Made by a program: the position numbers and the translations under genes. The notes under the pieces were generated by a model. The model worked only from the letters and a program-made list of their open reading frames with translations, was not told where the DNA came from and did no database searches. Source: Rhodococcus rhodochrous (GTDB lineage: Bacteria; Actinomycetota; Actinomycetes; Mycobacteriales; Mycobacteriaceae). From it: a stretch of 64,000 nt of DNA. Within the stretch, counting starts at the first letter, position 1. Every line of letters starts with the position of its first letter. Where the stretch lies: assembly GCF_014854695.1 (NCBI RefSeq), contig NZ_CP027557.1, forward strand, positions 5,310,891 through 5,374,890. The letters run 5' to 3'. Positions 63,401-64,000 of the stretch are shown one piece after another.

Positions 63401-63664
63401 GCCCGGCTGTCCCTGAACACCCGGCTGACCCTGTGCTCCCGGCTGACCCTGTGCTCCCGGCTGACCCTGCGGGCGCGGTTGCGGCGGCAACGGACGACCC
63501 TGCACCGGTCCCTGGACAGGGCGCTGCTGTCCCGGACCGGGCTGTCCCTGACCGGCACCGGCAGGAGGACCGGGACGTTGCTGCCCGGGCTGCGGTCCTG
63601 CGGGACCGCTGCGCTGGGGCGGGACGGCCTTGTTGTCCTCGGGTTCGTTGTCGGGGGAACTCAC
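60425..63664 (-). CDS. ponA1: bifunctional penicillin-binding protein PBP1A (PonA1)
   Basis: 1079 aa. An unusually long Pro/Gln/Gly-rich cytoplasmic tail (about 1-320), one TM helix (325-347), GT51 transglycosylase with catalytic Glu in 'LAAEDRDFYSNPG' (about 401) and 'GGSTITQQYVK'. The transpeptidase has SxxK in 'GSSFKVFG' (about 670), SxN in 'RSLNTSFY' and KTG in 'ASKTGTAQLG' (about 860). A Thr/Pro/Gly-rich extracellular tail follows. It polymerises and crosslinks peptidoglycan. GTG start 4 bp after a small ORF. Confidence 0.94.
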   Translation of the reverse strand: MSSPDNEPEDNKAVPPQRSGPAGPQPGQQRPGPPAGAGQGQPGPGQQRPVQGPVQGRPLPPQPRPQGQPGAQGQPGAQGQPGVQGQPGRPGGQPGGPAGQQPPRPGGRPPYPPQAPGQGQHPQAPGQGQRPRAPGQGQRPQGPVQGQRPPAPGQGQGPAPQQGRPGQPYPPRGPVPAPGANQPRNPNQPMPPRPGTLPPGAVPPVQRTPQADPTVAMRSGADAAAQRPGADAPGAQRPGADAPGAQRPGADAPTQRVSAAMGASAAAGAAVGASAANDAPTTRVAGGPPAGGPPTVPPGGGSGGGAGGGKGDGKNNRWRTIRRIGYGVVAAGILVPILMFMLAYIVQDVPRPGELQTNQAATIFNSDGQGVITKVIPPEGNRTEVELDAIPVHVRNAVLAAEDRDFYSNPGFSVTGFARAARDNVLGRDSAGGGSTITQQYVKVAVVGSERTLTRKLKELVLSTKMANQWAKDDILAAYLNTIYFGRGAYGIAAASNAYFGKPVGELTVEEGAVLASSIQLPSLLDPEQNPEGAEARWNYVLDGMVSAGTLDAAERSGMKYPAYVPIAELDNGDQSSGPEGLIKNQVLAELSREGIDENLLNTAGLQITTTIDPQAQQSAVEAAQSNLEGEPEELRTAVVSVDPRSGAIRAYYGGESGVGYDFAQSGLQTGSSFKVFGLAANLDQGVPLSQTYDSGPLTVNGIKIGNVEGESCGQCTIAEALKRSLNTSFYRMMLEMDNGPQAIADMAHKLGVAKELPGIGETLTEPGGIGPNYGIVLGQYQSRVLDMASAYATLAASGRYHEPYFVQKVVTSDGEVLLDRGTPAGEQVVDAAVADNTTSAMTPIAAYSNGHALAGGRPSASKTGTAQLGDTGSNKDAWMVGYTPSLSTAVWVGTEEGLPLENSWGGMIYGSGIPSDIWKDTMDGALEGTEVESFPKPEPIAGVSGVPAWTASTTAPATREQTTTSRVVPSLPEVPEITTQNVEIFPGVTIPVPGVAPQTTTQNAPSRPGTGGQQEESEDTGGGTGGGGTGDDSDEGGSPPQNRIPGLESPAIPGAQGGGFQGAQGGSPQDAFEYAPAG
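62911..63000. repeat. 30-bp tandem repeat in the ponA1 N-terminal tail
   Basis: Two identical 30-bp units (62911-62940 and 62941-62970) and a diverging third copy encode repeats of 'RPGADAPGAQ' in the cytoplasmic tail. Direct reading of the sequence; copy number may vary between strains. Confidence 0.88.
63421..63474. repeat. 18-bp tandem repeat in the ponA1 N-terminal tail
   Basis: Unit CCGGCTGACCCTGTGCTC occurs at 63421 and 63439, followed by a partial third at 63457, encoding 'GQPGAQ' repeats. Part of a longer collagen-like Pro/Gly/Gln region. Confidence 0.85.
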
Positions 63665-63668
63665 GTAC

Positions 63669-63845
63669 TCATCTCCAACTGTTCTCGCGACGCATCACGC
63701 CGCGGCCTCGACACTGCTCCACGAAGAGCCGATCGGCGATGCCGGCGGACGGCAGCCGATCGACGATGTGCGCAGCGGACGACGCGACGATCAGGTCGTG
63801 CGGGTCGGACCCAGGAGCGAACTCCACGAGAAAGCGTACGGGCAC
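63669..63845 (-). CDS. small protein of 58 aa upstream of ponA1
   Basis: GTG-initiated frame ending 4 bp before the ponA1 start and beginning 16 bp after the DUF5318 stop. The protein ('MPVRFLVEFAPGSDPHDLIV' ...) has normal composition and strong GC3 bias, while the competing frame is Arg-rich. Probable coupling to ponA1 through the short spacing. No family recognised. Confidence 0.5.
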   Translation of the reverse strand: MPVRFLVEFAPGSDPHDLIVASSAAHIVDRLPSAGIADRLFVEQCRGRGVMRRENSWR

Positions 63846-63860
63846 GTTGCCGGTACCCCT

Positions 63861-64000
63861 TCACTCGCTGGCGGTACGACGGCTCGATCCCGTCGACCGG
63901 CGACGCGGGCTCTTGGGGGCGGGTTGCGATCCCAGGACGTACGACTGCACCAGGTGATTCCAGCTGCAGGTACGGCACACCTCGACCACGTGAACCGAGA
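63861..64000 (-). CDS. DUF5318 protein, 3' part (Rv0049-like)
   Basis: Truncated at the window edge. The visible 45 C-terminal residues include 'HVVEVCRTCSWNHLVQSYVL', the conserved zinc-type CxxC of DUF5318, then a basic Ser/Arg/Pro tail. In mycobacteria the same gene precedes ponA1. Function unknown. Confidence 0.75.
   Translation of the reverse strand, partial: SVHVVEVCRTCSWNHLVQSYVLGSQPAPKSPRRRSTGSSRRTASE

Noticed and set aside
63661-63978. 105-codon frame upstream of ponA1
   Set aside because: Very Arg-rich shadow; the same DNA is better explained by the DUF5318 3' end and the 58-aa small gene.
1-64000. tRNA, rRNA, CRISPR arrays, insertion sequences or prophage genes
   Set aside because: No cloverleaf, spaced direct-repeat array, transposase/integrase or phage structural protein was recognised on either strand.

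Overview
The window is high-GC (about 68-70%) chromosomal DNA of a mycolic-acid actinobacterium, most likely Rhodococcus or a close relative. The evidence is the mycobacteria-like order DUF5318 - ponA1 - GT87-type membrane protein ... rpsF - ssb - rpsR - rplI - dnaB (the Rv0049-Rv0058 block), the accD1-accA1-fadE19-maoC order (Rv2502c-Rv2499c), a mycofactocin-type SDR, and frequent GTG starts. I recognised no tRNA, rRNA, CRISPR array, insertion sequence or prophage.

Layout. 0-7.8 kb: a leftward branched-chain acyl-CoA catabolic operon (acyl-CoA carboxylase beta and alpha, acyl-CoA dehydrogenase, MaoC hydratase), with a divergent TetR regulator plus thioesterase and an F420-type LLM oxidoreductase. 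8-13.4 kb: a CHASE3 histidine kinase with a single-domain response regulator, a DUF6480-like membrane peptide, a Zn alcohol dehydrogenase with a stress-sigma-like promoter, a divergent hsp20/merR pair and two very small genes. 13.4-23.2 kb: a complete form II cox-type molybdenum hydroxylase cluster (coxD, coxE, xdhC/coxF, coxS, coxL, coxM, coxG) with an opposing mycofactocin-type SDR and a LysR regulator. 23.3-31.2 kb: an orphan NIT-domain histidine kinase, an amidohydrolase, a cysteine-dioxygenase-like cupin preceded by a Cys-rich leader peptide, and a four-gene osmoprotectant ABC transporter. 31.5-40.6 kb: hydrolases, a glutaminase-STAS fusion, a catalase-like protein, hemerythrin, a LysR/bile-acid-symporter pair, and pobA with an IclR regulator. 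40.6-45.3 kb: arsenic resistance (arsR, acr3, arsC, a second arsR and arsI) interrupted by a DUF808 gene and trpF. 45.3-64 kb: housekeeping replication, ribosome and cell-wall genes. Here dnaB carries two inteins, and an accessory insert (a second GT87 protein, GNAT, DUF2752, a secreted repeat protein, a giant HTH-STAND-WD40 protein, a LuxR-type HTH and a sigma-like protein) splits the ponA1-rpsF block.

The most interesting points are: a putative cysteine-sensing leader peptide directly before a cysteine-dioxygenase-like gene; a dnaB with one class 3-like and one class 1 intein, both with eroded homing endonucleases; a form II cox cluster with an embedded mycofactocin-type SDR and a palindromic operator; a membrane-anchored STAND-WD40 protein divergent from a minimal LuxR-type regulator; an ars-region operator pair; and small genes under 60 codons.
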